Shown here: piece by piece, positions 1 through 13,500 of the stretch
Layout: each line of letters starts with the position of its first letter
Numbering within the stretch: the first letter of the stretch is position 1
Assembly (NCBI GenBank): GCA_034440635.1
Contig: JAOTON010002232.1
Coordinates: 332,001-396,000, forward strand
Reading direction: 5' to 3'
Length of the DNA: 64,000 nucleotides
From: Lepas anatifera
Lineage: Eukaryota > Arthropoda > Thecostraca > Lepadidae
Program-made: the position numbers and the translations under genes
Notes under the pieces: model-generated
Told to the model about the DNA's origin: nothing
What the model saw: only the letters and a program-made list of their open reading frames with translations
Database searches by the model: none

Positions 1-866
1 TTTGTCAGCTATCAAATTTTGACGCACTTGCGACATTTGCCAACGGAGACAAATGTCTGCTAATGTTTCTTGTAATTTCGAGCCAGGGCAGTTGAAATTT
101 CGAGCCACTAATGATTACTGAAAGCTAAGGTTCTTACCTAGAATAGGTTATTACCACTTGGTGAGTAGAAGACGAATGTGGAGACGTGCTGGCGCTCTTG
201 CTAGTGCAGTATTTTCCAAGATATGAATGGAGGGAAATTATGGTCCACGGCGTACAAGCAAAGATGCAAATGCGTTTGCTTGCTCGCTTGTGTTATTAAG
301 CAGGGCAGTTGAATATTAACACTGATGGTAGGTGGATGTTGTCTTGCTCCATTGTTGTCAAAGCAAATTATCTTGCACATATTTTGTAAGGCTTGTAAAA
401 TAATTTTGCACGTTTTTATGCTGCACAAGCCATTGTAGCATTCGTAAAGCAAGTGTCTAGTAGGTGTTCAGGTGAGTCGGTGAAATCTCAGCTGCACTCC
501 ACTCTTGCACATGAGACCAAATGCTGCACGATATATACATACTTGATCTTAGCTAACGGTTAGTTGAAAAATGTACAAAAACAATATTTTCAAGCTGAAT
601 GGCTTATTTAGACTCCATCAAATCATTGTTCACATTTATCCAGTTTGTTGACACCTTACCTTGTTGCTGTTTGTGCTGCTTCCAAGTACATGCAGGAACA
701 ATATCAATATGCAGGTGGTGATGCTGATCAACTTGGAGTTGGGTAGCCTGCAGACACAAATATATGTCAACAGTCCTTACCTACCTTACCTTACTGATTT
801 TCGAATTTCGTGGCACAAGGCCTGCAGGCTCCGTTCTCCACGAGCTCAATTTCGATTGTGCTAGAC
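1..866. other. AT-rich sequence, no gene recognised
   Basis: No open frame here resembles a known protein and no repeat family seen elsewhere in the window is evident. Short frames are scattered and of random composition. It is presumably intergenic, or part of an upstream intron of TMEM165. Confidence 0.5.
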
Positions 867-1475
867 TCACTCGTTCTCAGGAGAAAAGTACCTGAGATGG
901 GCCCAGTGTTCATCTAGGCCACTTTTGAATTGGGAAATGGTTTGTGCTGTAACGACAGAGTCAGGGAGAGAGTTCCAATCAGATATGGATCGGACCCCGA
1001 GGGAGCAGCGATGAGTCCTTGTTTGAGCTGATGGTTTAGCCAACTTCTTAGAATGACCTCGAGTGCGAGTGTGGGGGTCCAGAGCAACAAACTGCGCGAA
1101 ATCCTGATCGATGTTTCCGTTCATCAGCTGGTACAGCTTGATCATGTCCCCCTGCGTCTGCGGTAGTATAGGGATGGAAGATCTAGTGCTTGCAGTCTCT
1201 CTGGGTAGGGTAAGTGATGAAGGGACTGCACCAAGCGGGTTGCACGTCTCTGGACTCTTTCCACTAGCTTCTGATCGGCTCGGTTGAATGGGCCCCACAC
1301 ACTGTTGCCATATTCCAGAAGTGGGCGCACAAGTGCCTTGTAGAGCCGGGGAGCGTGAAACTGTCGATATTAGCGAAGGACCTACGAATGACTGTGAGAA
1401 CCCTATTTGCTCTGGCAACGGCTGTACAAGCCTGCTGTCGAAAAATGACTTCCCGTCAATCACGATGCCCAGGTC
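867..1475 (-). pseudogene. Degenerate LINE: C-terminal reverse-transcriptase fragment
   Basis: Read on the minus strand, three overlapping frames together give the end of a non-LTR retrotransposon RT: DLGIVIDGKSFF near 1475, then a segment like ARANRVLTVIRRSF, then LVRPLLEYGNSVWGP and ERVQRRATRLV, then YYRRRRGDMIKLYQLMNG and finally RSISDWNSLPDSVV near 930. This order is the conserved tail found downstream of the catalytic core in CR1/Jockey/RTE-like LINEs. The frame changes at least three times, so it is a dead remnant. The catalytic core and endonuclease are absent. The family placement is from motif recognition only. Confidence 0.8.
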
Positions 1476-1479
1476 TAAC

Positions 1480-4350
1480 AGTCAACAAGTAACTTGAGCT
1501 CTAGAGGTGCTGAGTGCAGGGATATTGTCACGCTGAGGAGCGACTGGACCGAATTGTATTGTGCTGCTTTTTTTGCTGTATTAGTGTGAATGTATGTATG
1601 GTTTCATATGCAAGCAAAGCATATAATCATTACAGTATTTGTGACTGCTCGAGCCAGGTTACCAAGGGTCAGTCCGCAGAATGTGGAAGGTGATTTTATA
1701 GGTAATTAGGGCAGCTCAAACCTGACTTATTTTCCATGATCAAAATGTGATCCAGATTGAAAGGCTGATCAGGATACATAGTGAAATATGAGCATTTATT
1801 AGATGCTCATTTTATTCAATCATGAACAAATAAACAATCAGTATTCTGTGCCCATTCCCTTCCCTTTTGGGCTCTTCAGACAAAGGGCTCCCAATGAAAG
1901 CTGCAGAAATCATCATTTTTAGGAAATTGCATAGGTCAGCATGATCATATAAAATCACAGTAAGCATTTTATCCCTTGAGTCATTTAAGTTTATCAAGTG
2001 CTATTTCCCTAGCACTTCGGCACATATTGTACTAAAGTGCGGAGAAGCAGCACTTGATGGACTCCTCCTGCAGCCTGATCCAAATTATATGTTGGCCATG
2101 GATTAAGGAGCCTGGGTACCTGTGTTAACGATATCTTGACACAAACTTTGTGGAAATTGGGCAGAAATGTGATGCATGGTGCAGAATTTCCCACTGATGG
2201 TGGGACAAGTTTTGTAAATAAAAGTTTGTGTTGTTTTCAATTTGTTGCCTTAAATTCTTCCTATTTATGAATTACCTTCAAATTAAAAATGAAGTTATGA
2301 AGACAAATATGTATTAATGCTTCTAAGAAAAACATTTTACTTCTAGAGGATACATGAGAACTTAACTCTAACCAGAAAGTTCCTTAGATGAGAGAGAGAG
2401 ATCCATCTTTTATTGGTTTTTGGTGACAACACTCATCTTATCACATCTTATCACACTGCCCATGGTCTGGGCCCGCTCCCTCACATGGGTATGCTGGAGC
2501 ATTGGACACAGGTGTGAATGTGCGTGGCGGCGATGGCTGGAGGGCGATGTAGCCAACTATATAAAAATTGACTGTATTGACATGCTTTCTCTTGTTTTTT
2601 GCGCATGATGGCTGATTTTCTCGATGCTCGTGGGTGGGGGGTGCGAGCATCAAATCAGAGTACTTTCTCTCTGTACTCTGATTTCATGTCATTCTCTTGT
2701 CTACGCTTGACTGTTGTCTTCATATCTTTATTGCAAATGCATTCTTAAAAAACAGAAGCAATTAAAAATGAACCAAAAACCCGAACCCAACGCTCCAAGC
2801 CATGAGAGTTTATGGTCATACACAATTGTCCTCACATTGGTTAAGTCATCGCTCATTTGGTGCCATACATTTTTTGGTGCTTCCATGTCTGCCCCTAGTT
2901 TTGCCTAATGTATCTGTGTCTGCCTAAGACCTCCTTAACTGCCCCAAAGATGGTCTAAAGCTGTCAAAAATCAATAGTTCTGCTTTGAGACTGCCTCAAG
3001 AAGACCATGTCAAAATATAATACATTCTGCAGACTGGACCAAGGGTTGTGGTGCTGGAGCAGCAGCCTTCTGTTTTGAGCTGGGCTCTCCAGTGTTGTCC
3101 CTGTAGTTACTGTTTTCTGCCTGTTGATGGTGGATCACTAATTTATTATGATAAAGTTATACATTTTCCTGTCAACCCAGAAGCAGCCCAGCGATGTATT
3201 GACCTCTGAGATGTGTGGAATGTGTTTTAAAATTTATTCTGTCCTCCATTCTGTGATTGTGCATCTAATGCATCTTCATTGCCTGAACATGCTGGATGAG
3301 AGCTTCACTGAAAGTTGTCATGATATGATTTTTATATGAATAGTGGATCATAAGCACCAGCATGGATTATCTATGTTCCCTTAGAATTGATGCTGATACA
3401 AAAATAGATTAGCAAACACATCTTGTGGCATCTATCGATCACTTTTATAAGGATCTCTCTCAGATTCAGACAAATGATCACCATAACAACCATGAATTAG
3501 AGGAAACATCAAGTAAGAATTAATTCTGATGTCAACTCAGTAAGGTACTGTTCAAAATGCAAGCATGGTGGGGGTAAAGCTTGTGGGCTTATTGTGGAAA
3601 AAATCCAGCATAGCTAGATTGGCTTGAAATAAACGAAAGAACGATGCACCGAACTCAGTCTCGAATTTGAAGGCAGCTATAAAGTAATTTAAAGCAATAC
3701 AAAGTAATTTGTGAGCTCAGCTACTTTTCCAAGAAATCTGGCAACCTTACCATATTTTTTTCTTGTAGGGAGATGGATAAGCTCCATTGTCAAGACTGCT
3801 TTTCCACAAGTACAGTCTCTGGTGCCAAATGATTCAAGCACAATGTACTAGTTGACTTTATACAGTGTTTTAAGCGATGGGTCTTGCAATTTTCTTAAGA
3901 CAAATATTTTGTCTTGTCTAAAGATCTCACGAAAACTACGCTGTACCTGTCTCAAAATAATTCAGAGAAATTGGTCAGCTATTACTTGTTCACTGCACTG
4001 GTTATTGCACTGGGTGATGATAATGCATTGAGGTACTTCAAGTGGACATTAGATACTCCATGGGGAACAATAATCCATGTACAAATATATGAACAGAGTA
4101 TTTATATTGTGACTTGTGTTCCCCTGTACTGATTCCTATTTTTTAGTAGGCTTTTCTTGCATAAACTCAGTATGACAATACTACCAATAGTAAGGCTGCT
4201 AGTAAGACCATTCGTTTTTTACCTATTTTCTGAGGCAGGTTTTTTATATTTGTTATGACTCTCACCTGGTATTGCCATGAGCTGTAAACTTACATTGCAA
4301 CAAAGCCAAAGGTTGACATATTTTCAGTAATAAAACGGCGAGACCAAAAA
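1480..4350. other. Non-coding flank upstream of TMEM165
   Basis: AT-rich sequence with no recognisable protein. The acceptor-like sequence ending at 4368 implies at least one upstream 5'UTR exon of TMEM165, which may lie here or before the window; I could not identify it. Confidence 0.4.
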
Positions 4351-4371
4351 ATGTTCTTCCATTTTCAGGTC

Positions 4372-4503
4372 ATGAAGTGGCTGCACAGAATGGGAGGTCC
4401 AGCTGCCCTGGCACTGTCAGCTGTTGTTTTACTGACAGCGGCTGTATCAGCAGAAGATACTGAGAAACATATGGCCATTGTTCCGACCCAGGTGGACAAT
4501 GCT
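4372..4503 (+). CDS. TMEM165: TMEM165 coding exon 1 (signal sequence)
   Basis: The frame starts at ATG 4372 and encodes 44 residues: a short basic start (MKWLHRMGG), a hydrophobic stretch (ALALSAVVLLTAAVSA) typical of a signal peptide or anchor, then a polar luminal segment. It ends in phase 0 at a GTAAGT donor (4504). The bases just upstream, ttcttccattttcag, form a good acceptor ending at 4368, so the exon probably starts at 4369 and the 5'UTR is spliced. An in-frame ATG at 4351 lies inside that presumed acceptor and is therefore less likely to be the start. Confidence 0.8.
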
Positions 4504-7500
4504 GTAAGTATGCCCTGTGCCATGGGATTTACCTCACCATGTTTAAATTTTCAGATCAGCTTTTTATTGTCAGCTGCATTAGAATCGACACTACGCTCGC
4601 TTTCAGTCATGCCGCCTATTATTCCATTCATGCCATGTAAGTTGCACTGTAGGGCCCTTGTGACGTCAGTGACCGGGATAACCCTGTGTAGCAGCCAGCA
4701 CCAGAGGGAGAGGCGGCATCCACCTCGCCAGAGTCGACCCTGGACCTCAGCTTCACGCACGGCTTCATCGCCTCGCTCTCCGTCATCATCGTCTCCGAGC
4801 TAGGCGACAAGACCTTCTTCATCGCGGCCATCATGTCGATGCAGCACTCGCGTCTGACTGTGTTCCTGGGTGCCATCGCGGCCCTGTTCACCATGACAGT
4901 GCTCTCAGGTGAGTGGGCGGCGGCGCCCCGCCATGGCTTCTGGCACAGGAGGACATTTTCCTCGGTCTGGAATATTTCTGGACTTATGCAAGACCCTCTG
5001 GTGATGATCATCTCTAATTGATGTAAGATCCTCTGGTGAGGATCATTTCTGACTGATGCTGGACACTGGTGATGATCATTTCTGACTAATGCAAGATCCT
5101 CTGGTGATGATTATTCCTGATTGATGCTAGATCCTCTGGTGAGGATCATGTCTCACTCATGTTGGACCGTGCGGTGATGACCACTCCTAATTGGTGCTAG
5201 ATCCTCCGGAGATGATCATGTCTCACTGATGCTGGACCCTGTGGTGATGATCTGGAGGTTGTCAATGTCGGCTGTAGCAGCTGGGGGCTGACAATATGCA
5301 TTCCAAGTGAGTTTCTCCGTATCGTCCGAGGACACTGCTTCCGCTCGAGGCGCGGAGTCCGGGAGCGGTCTGCCTGCTCTGGTGTATTCAACCTTCAATC
5401 GAATGGAAAGCAGACTTAAGCCCAGTCCCACTGCCCGACCGTTTACCTATTCCGTTATTACGCTGAGGAACGCGGCTCATTTAAATCTGAAGTGATGTGA
5501 TGGCTTTAAAGTGAACCAGGCACCTTGGTGCAATTCTGTACTGGAGTGGTTTCAGTGACATTTTAATTGAAAATGTTGAATTTGACCGTGTTTTTGTTGT
5601 TGAAAAATGGCTAAGAGGCCCATAGTTCGTATTACTCCATTTCCCTTTGCTGTAGGTGAAAAGTCTCCCGGCGTGACGTCGTGATCTGGTAACGCTTCGT
5701 GCTGCGTTGAACCTGTTATTTGCGCCGAAATACGAATCAATATGAAGCGTTTTTAGCTCTAAGAGCCAGCCTAATGTTACGACCAAACTGCCACATATAA
5801 ATTTTGTTATTTTCCAGATATAATAAACACTATTTGAGGTTTGAAACTAGTCATCGAAATAAGTCCTGCGCGTTTATAATCGTCATTACCAAAGTCGCGC
5901 TGAGTACCTAGGTTTTAAAGAGCGCCTAGCACAGAGTTTTTTAAGAGGTCTAGCAAGAAAAATGTGTCCTCACAACGGAGTTTGAGCAGTATGTCACGTT
6001 GCCATGGTTACTAATAGTTGCCTAATACCGCGCGGTCACTGACTCCCGAGGAGGACGGGGTCGACTGGGAGTTAATTTGTACCTTTTTTCGTCTCTGACG
6101 GTATGTATGCGAAGAAAAAAGACAAGTGGCAAATGCAAAGACAAATGAAATATCTACCAAGTGGTTTCTCGGCAGGTTTCATCACCTGGCTATGCCGGTT
6201 CAAATCCCGTCATGAAGGTGCCTTTAAATTGTGCCGAGAGAATTTCCAATTTCCGAGAGAATAAGATCGCAATGTTCTTAAAATCTTGCTTGGTATACGG
6301 GGTATTTGGAGTTGGGGAATTGTCCTGTTCTAAAACTCTTCGCAGGGACCTAAATTCAGAACAGGAGTTTTTCAACTGCTTTTTTGCACGTTAATTGAAA
6401 CATTGGGTTCCAAACAATCAAAGACAAACCCGGGGAAGGGGGCATAGTCCGCCTGACCAGCGGTGGTCCCCCCATACCTCCGATGACGCCCCCTGCAATT
6501 TGGCTTCTCTGCCCAGGATTCGAGTGATGGCGCCCCTCTGGTTCAGAATGTACTGCCTTCATCGGGTACCCCCTCCCTCTGATCGGGTGTCCGGTATCAA
6601 CTGACTATGAAAGCCATCGCATTTATAATATACTTATAATCAAAATAAAAAAGGAAGTTGGCGGCCTCAACTTAACACGCACATTGGCGGGAGTCTGAGC
6701 CACCTTCGCTTTGACGGGGGGAGGGGGCGGGTACCCCTATGGTGTGGAGAACCACGTTAGATAAAAAAACAGTAAATGGTGTTGGATAGCCCATCAAATT
6801 CTCTTTAGAAAACAATTGAACCATTTTTTTGCTAGGTCACATTTAAAGTCACCAGAGGTCAAGTATTGCGCAAGGCATCGCGAGGCATAGGGTAGATGAA
6901 GGTTTTCAGTCATTACATCTGAACTGGTAAGGATAGAGGAAAAAATCTTGGTCATTAAAATCCTCGCAGCAAGCCAAATCGAATGAGGTTTAATATGATC
7001 TTGCTGGGTCAAATCAGGTCAAATTAGGTCAAAACGATTATTATTAGAAGTGCAAAGATGATGCAAACTTAATGCCGTTAAAATAAATGCTCTACCACCA
7101 TCCATTATTGAGTTATTTAGTTTAAACCATTTAACCCATGTATTTCCAATGGAGAGGACATGGCTCGTACCTGACCTTAGGTCATCGATATCTAAAATAC
7201 CGGAATACATTTTGTAGAATTCGGTGGGCTCATTTTGTGATGAGTTTCAATCGGATAAGTTCACCCTGTCCTGACTTATGCTATTTCAACTTTTTTACAT
7301 GAGGTCACTTGACCTGGACTGGTGACCTAACCTGAGATGACCCAAACGTAAAATTTTGTTTTAAGTAAAAATTTTCAAATAAAAGTTATACCAAGTATGT
7401 CGGCGCTATGCGGCGCCGTTTTTATTTTAGCTCAAAAACACACCAAGGGGGAGGGGCGGTGGTGTTAATTAAAAGTATTGATTGATCCTTTGTAGATTGA

Positions 7501-10500
7501 TTGAAGCTTCACATCCCTCTGGCGTACCCCGGCTTATTGCGTAAGATTGTGTGTTCTATTTAATGTCGAGATGCTGTGTTGTGATGAATATCTTCTCATT
7601 TTGTAATTGTATACCGTAACTTTTTTACGTTTTCAAAAGGTATGAGCTAGATGGTCCGCCTTCAGAAGCGTTGTCTTGATAGTCACATGGAACTCTTCTA
7701 TCCTCACTATCCTCACACTATAGACCACCTAGTCGGTCCATCTACTCTCCTGTTTGTGAATCGTTACGGCTCAATTGACGAGCTCACATTTTGGAATGTG
7801 AACTCGACAATATGCCACTTATGTTCAGTGCGGATCGGAACCAGTTCGTCGCGTTTTCCTTGGACAGTTCCTAACTGCAACAGCCTTCCACTCGGTGATT
7901 TTTGTCTGCCTTCACTCCATATAGGTCGCGCAGTCGTGTTAGCCCGCGATGCAAGTGGTATGGGGCTGAGCATTGCTGCAACTGATATGGCTGTGATAAT
8001 GACGCTCTGAGGCACCTGCAGTACGACTGGGTGTGGGGGGGGAGAGGGGAGTGAGATTTGGAGCGGCCTCTAAGTGGCTATGGTTGGTTCGCAATAGCCC
8101 ATCACTGGCTCCGACGGGGTCTCGATTAGAAGTGATTGGTATAGGAGATATAATATTAAACGAAACGCATTTAAACGTGCTGACCAGATTGTTGCTCTAG
8201 GCCCCCTCTGTTAAAGGTATTGTCCCACTTTTATAGTGGGTTTAGCTGGGATAGTTGTGTATTTCGTGTCAGTGAGCCCTATACTGCCCCCTCTCCCTTC
8301 TTCTCTGGGACGCTGGTATATTTTCAGTTGTCAATCACCGCCCTGGTGAAGGAAGAGTCCACGCTTCACGTAGATAGTTTTATGGCAGGCGGAAAAATAC
8401 TATGGGCATAGACTAACCCATGTCGTATGTGACCATTATATGTGCATGCGATACATATTCCGGAGATCAAATACCGGCAGGCTGTGTAAGTGTATGTGGC
8501 TCCCAAAACTTCTCCAACATGATGAAGTTGGCGATCTCGTATGACCTTAGCAATTGACCCGGCGTTAAAATCACAGCTTGTACTACATATAATACACCAT
8601 GATATAGTAGATGCCGCTGACGAAGTAGAACGGTTTCTAATTCAGTGGTCTGCGGCCGGGGATGTATTGTCTGACCGAGACCGAGTTCTGACAGTAGCCT
8701 CTTGTGATCAGCCGTGGGTAATACACACCTTTGGAGGGTGCAATATAGCTAGCGATGCAGAAGCACCCTAAAAACCAAGCACAAGTCCAGAACCACCCAA
8801 AAATCCAAACACACGCAGACCATAGCAGTAGTTCTGTGGTCCCAAATATGCTCGCCTGATAGGCGTGTGGTCTTTTCTGTCGAAGCAAATATTACTGTGC
8901 CCAGCAAGGTGACCCTATGAAACGCGATTCAGGAGTTCGATTCTCTTCAGTTATCTTCAAAAAAGAAGGAAATTTTTGCATTTGCTTACCGACTTTTATG
9001 TGGGGCGCATTGACACGCAGCCTTGTTGTTATGACTACGTGAAATGGCATTGGTTTCGACTCGTATCAGCCGGGGCTGGAAAGCAAATTTAGGTTTGGAC
9101 TGAGTGTGCGTGTTTGTCTCTTCCAGTATGTTCTTATCCTCCAGCTGGGTACTCAGTGATCAGGACTGGAGTGTGCTCACCAGCTAGGAGGTGCCAGCTG
9201 ACCCGCTCGCTTCGCTGAGCTCCACTTCGGTTGCAGACCCGCTAGCTTTCGCTGAGCCCTGGGAAAAAGGCGGTCCTAAAGCTTACCCCACATATTGGGA
9301 CAACTTATATATGCGTGCAATACCCTATTGCATTGACGTGCAATGCTAGGTCTGAGTGGTTTCGAGGGCATCTTTTGTCGAAAATTGTGGATTTCGCCTT
9401 GCTCCTGCTGAAAATGACTCAAAAGCTCAATATTTTCCCTACTAGAGGTAAAGTCTACATCGGCGTGACGTCATAATCTGGTAATGACTTATGCCAGCGT
9501 AGACCCTGTTGTTTTGCGGTAAAAATGAATGCTCATAAAAATGAATTTGTATAGCTAAAAGAGGGCACGGACGAATGAGAACCCAAAGGGACTCATATTT
9601 TTCTGGGCATATCAAAACATATTTCACGTTTGAAACTAGTCATTGAATGAAATAATATGCGTTCAAAACTACCAGCCGCGGCTCCCCGGGGGGCCAATAA
9701 GTAGGCAGGCGAAGCCAGGGGGGCATAAGAGGAGGACATATACTTGGCTCCGAATCAAAGTTCAAGTGCCGTTTGACCGCTGGTTGGTATGCTGCACGTA
9801 CACGCAGGAGTCATCCGCAGCTGGGTGCGCGGCTGGTCCGAGCCCGTGTTCTGGAATGGAAAAGGCACTCCTAGACTGTCGTTGTTTCCTGAGAACCAAT
9901 CATGTGCTCCTTGCAGCTAGAGTGGATTCCCTGAACGAGGACGACTGGTCAGACTGTATAAAGACAGCTCCCCTATGACAATTTTTGGTCCCTGAAACCC
10001 GTTGCAGAATAAGTTGTAGGCATGAATGGAATTTTCGTCCCTGATTTGTCTTAGCTTGTCCAACGTGGCAAACACCCCAGACCCCGCTGATTCTTCCGAT
10101 GTTTATTGATAATGTAACTGCCTCCACCGTGGGTCAGCTGACACGTCCTTAAATGCACGAAGGTTGCTTTGTTTGGGCGCTTTTTAATACGTTGTGGCAA
10201 ATTTTCGTCGAAAAGTATTTTTTAACGATTTTAATTGAATTTGCCCCTACCTCTTTGGGCCAATGTGCTCAAAGGTCTATATAACCAGGATTTAACAAGC
10301 CTCTCGTCAGCTTCACCGCGCCACCCTTCTCCTCCCAGGCTGCCCCTCGCGGGTGGTGTCCCTCCTATGCCAAAGCTCTGTCTGCACCTCTGCTTACATA
10401 CGCCTGTAGTACGCCGGAGCGTGGTGTCTGGTTTCGTTCGCCGACGCGGCGGAGTCCCGCTGATGTTCCGCGTAGCTCCCGGCGATCCGTCTCTCCCTCG

Positions 10501-13500
10501 AAATCGCTTACGAGCCGACTGCTGCGTAGAATATCGCGGGTGTGCGGGCGGAAGGTACGAGGAGCTACTGGATCCTCCCAGCAGAGACCTCGATATCAGC
10601 TACTGAGCCGCAGCAGATGTTGGATGAGGGTATTAGTAGTATAAGTTTGAGCCTTATCATTCTTAGTTCATCCCAACTGTATGCATACGTACAGGGGCGT
10701 CGCCACGGATTTTCGAGTGGAGGGCGGAAGCCACAGTGGGGGGAGAGGGGGGCAGTGGTAAAACCTCGCTACGCTCGCTTGAATTCGGCATTTTTAATGG
10801 TATTTCCGGCCAAAAAGTGGGGAGGCCCCCACTCTGCAAAGTGGAGGGCCCGGGTCCTCCCGTTGGCGACGCCCCTGGATGCATACTTTTATTTGCACGA
10901 AAAGCAAAACAAAAGTCCGGTTATTTCACCGGTAAAGGCAAATTAGAGAAATGTTTTGTTTTCAAATCCCGGCCCGAAGAGTGTGATCAAAATAAAATCA
11001 CTTTAAAATGAATGGTTGGGCTTGATATGGCCTCCTTCGCTAGTCGTGCCCGTCCAGTGGTGCCCGTCCAGCGGAGCCCCGTCCAGCGGTGTCCCCGCCG
11101 CCGCTCTGTATCCGTATCGTGCCATCGGAGTGGGACTGGGAGAGCGGCGGGGCAGACGGCCGAGTAAACTTTGCACGCGAGACTGCCGACGCCGCGTGCC
11201 GGCGGTCTGGGGCAGCAAACCACAACGGGGCTGGCCTGGCTCTCCCAAACCTACTGGTCTTCGCCGGCTGCCGTAGTGTCGGTGGACGGTGGTGGCAGAC
11301 TTGTTGATGACTCAAATTTTTTAGTAGGCGAAATTCTGACTCACAGCTTAAAGGCTGACTCTGATTCTGACTCGTCTCGCTGTGTTGAAAATGGTGAGCC
11401 GACTCGACTCAGTCCAAATTCAGAATTGAGTCGACTCAACTCCGACTCAAATAAGTGTTGAGTCAGAGTCGACTCCGACTCAGAATGGTGGACAAGTATG
11501 TACAGCCCCCTGCAATTGAATCTGTACACACTAGGCTTAGAAGTTTTTGTTAAAGTGTGAGCGAACTACCGCTTGCAGAATCGTGATTTAGCATACTCCT
11601 TGTGCGTTTTGCTCCCAGCTATCGATTCCGTGCCCACTAATACTCCGCAAACATTTATTCTAGAAATAAATAGCGAAAAACTAAATTGACACGAGACGCC
11701 ATCAAAACGTTTTCTGCAAATTATTTTCAAACTACGGATCTGGAACCCAGTTTTTGGGACAATATACAAAGCCACGGGTAAACACACAAGCTGTATATTT
11801 CATCGTGACCGAGGAGCAATATTTGTCCATAATTTATCCAAAACTACTGAGCCTAGTGTTCAGATTCAATTGCAGGGGCTGTACATAAAAATGCGCATTT
11901 TCTTTAATAGTATACACATTTCAGCAGATTTATTAATGGGATTAAGTATTTAATTACTGCACATTTCTTTCAATAAAATGTCAATTGCAATGCCTTCATG
12001 ACATAAATCATGTCTGCATAGAAATGAAGAAAGGTGCTAAATGTGAACATGTGAGTGAGATGAAGGGCCTGAGAGCTTTTCATTTTGAAGGTATGTCTTT
12101 CATGAGTAAAGTCATTATTGAGGCAATAAGTGAGGTTTCAAACACAAAGAACAGGACTCAATGTTTTAACATTTGACATTTTCAATGGCAATTCCTGCCC
12201 CAGTGCATTCTAAACAATCCTGTGACAAATAAAGCTGAAAAATGAATAATAAGCCGCGTCGAACCGACCCTGTGCATCACCTCAATAAAAAACAAGACAA
12301 ACAATGAACGCTCGCGTCGTCCTCCCGAAAAAGCAGTAGTGAATACCACAGATGGCACACTGAAGACATTACACGAACCTAGCCTCCGATGACACAACAG
12401 ATGACGATAAATAGCACTTCAAAAGTCACTTGACTTAAAAAACCTAAGAAAATCTGCACGCCTAAGCAAAGTTATATTGCCCTTAGAGTACAAAGCAAAG
12501 CAAAGTTAATATATTGCGGCGCACAATGATGGTTTTGTGACTGGCGTGGCGCGCGTGGGGTGCATGGGGGTGCTGCAGTGGTATGTTGTGCAGTGGGTGG
12601 TAAATAGGTAAATAATAATCAACATAATTTAAAGAGTGGTGGTTTGTGAGAGACTTAATGTGTAAGGAATGCCAAAGATAGAACTGAGTTTTACTTTCCG
12701 TATACAGAGGACAGTAGGTACAGTGCTGTGTCGTCAGTGTTTATATTATCTACCAGGGGATGTCCTCAAACCATGACCAATCAAGAAAGTACTTTGAAAA
12801 AGCAGCTAATTGAGGCTTTCAGTTTCCGTTTTGACCCTTTTCAAGGTTTATGCGTAAATCAATATTTTTGGTATGCTCTTTCTGGCGCTTATATTACTTG
12901 TTTTTTTGTGTTTTGAGTCAACCGAAGGAAGAAAATAGAAAATAAAGATGTGGCTTCCTAAGAGTGAATCATTGCATGATAATCAGCTTAGGACTTTGTA
13001 TGGTGTGCACCCTCAATGTAAAAAAGTCAATGTGTGCCAAATCACATTTTTCTGTATGATTTTGCATGCTATTGCTAAGATTAAATAATAACTAGCAATT
13101 GTGTGTGCTTTTGAGACTGTATGTTTTACAGAACTTATTTTTGTTAATGACTGATCCCGGAATGGGTGTAGTGTGGATATGAAAATAAGAAATTACCTAT
13201 TATTAGCAAATTGCAATGTGAAATCTTTCAGAATTAGTTGTGAAAATGTCTAAAATGTCAGCCGAGTGATCACATATGTCAAGGAAATCGAGTGCTAAGT
13301 CGACTCAATTCCCGACTCACAGCTTGTAGGCTGACTCTGATTCTGACTCGACGCATCCGGTCAAGCACTTGAGTCGACTCAGGCTCAACCCAAATCTGGA
13401 AGTGAGTCGACTCAACTCTTACTCAAGGAAAACTTGAGTCGACTCAAAGTCGACTCCGACTCTGAGTCGGGACTCAAAAGTCTGGGTGGTGGGGCTCCGA

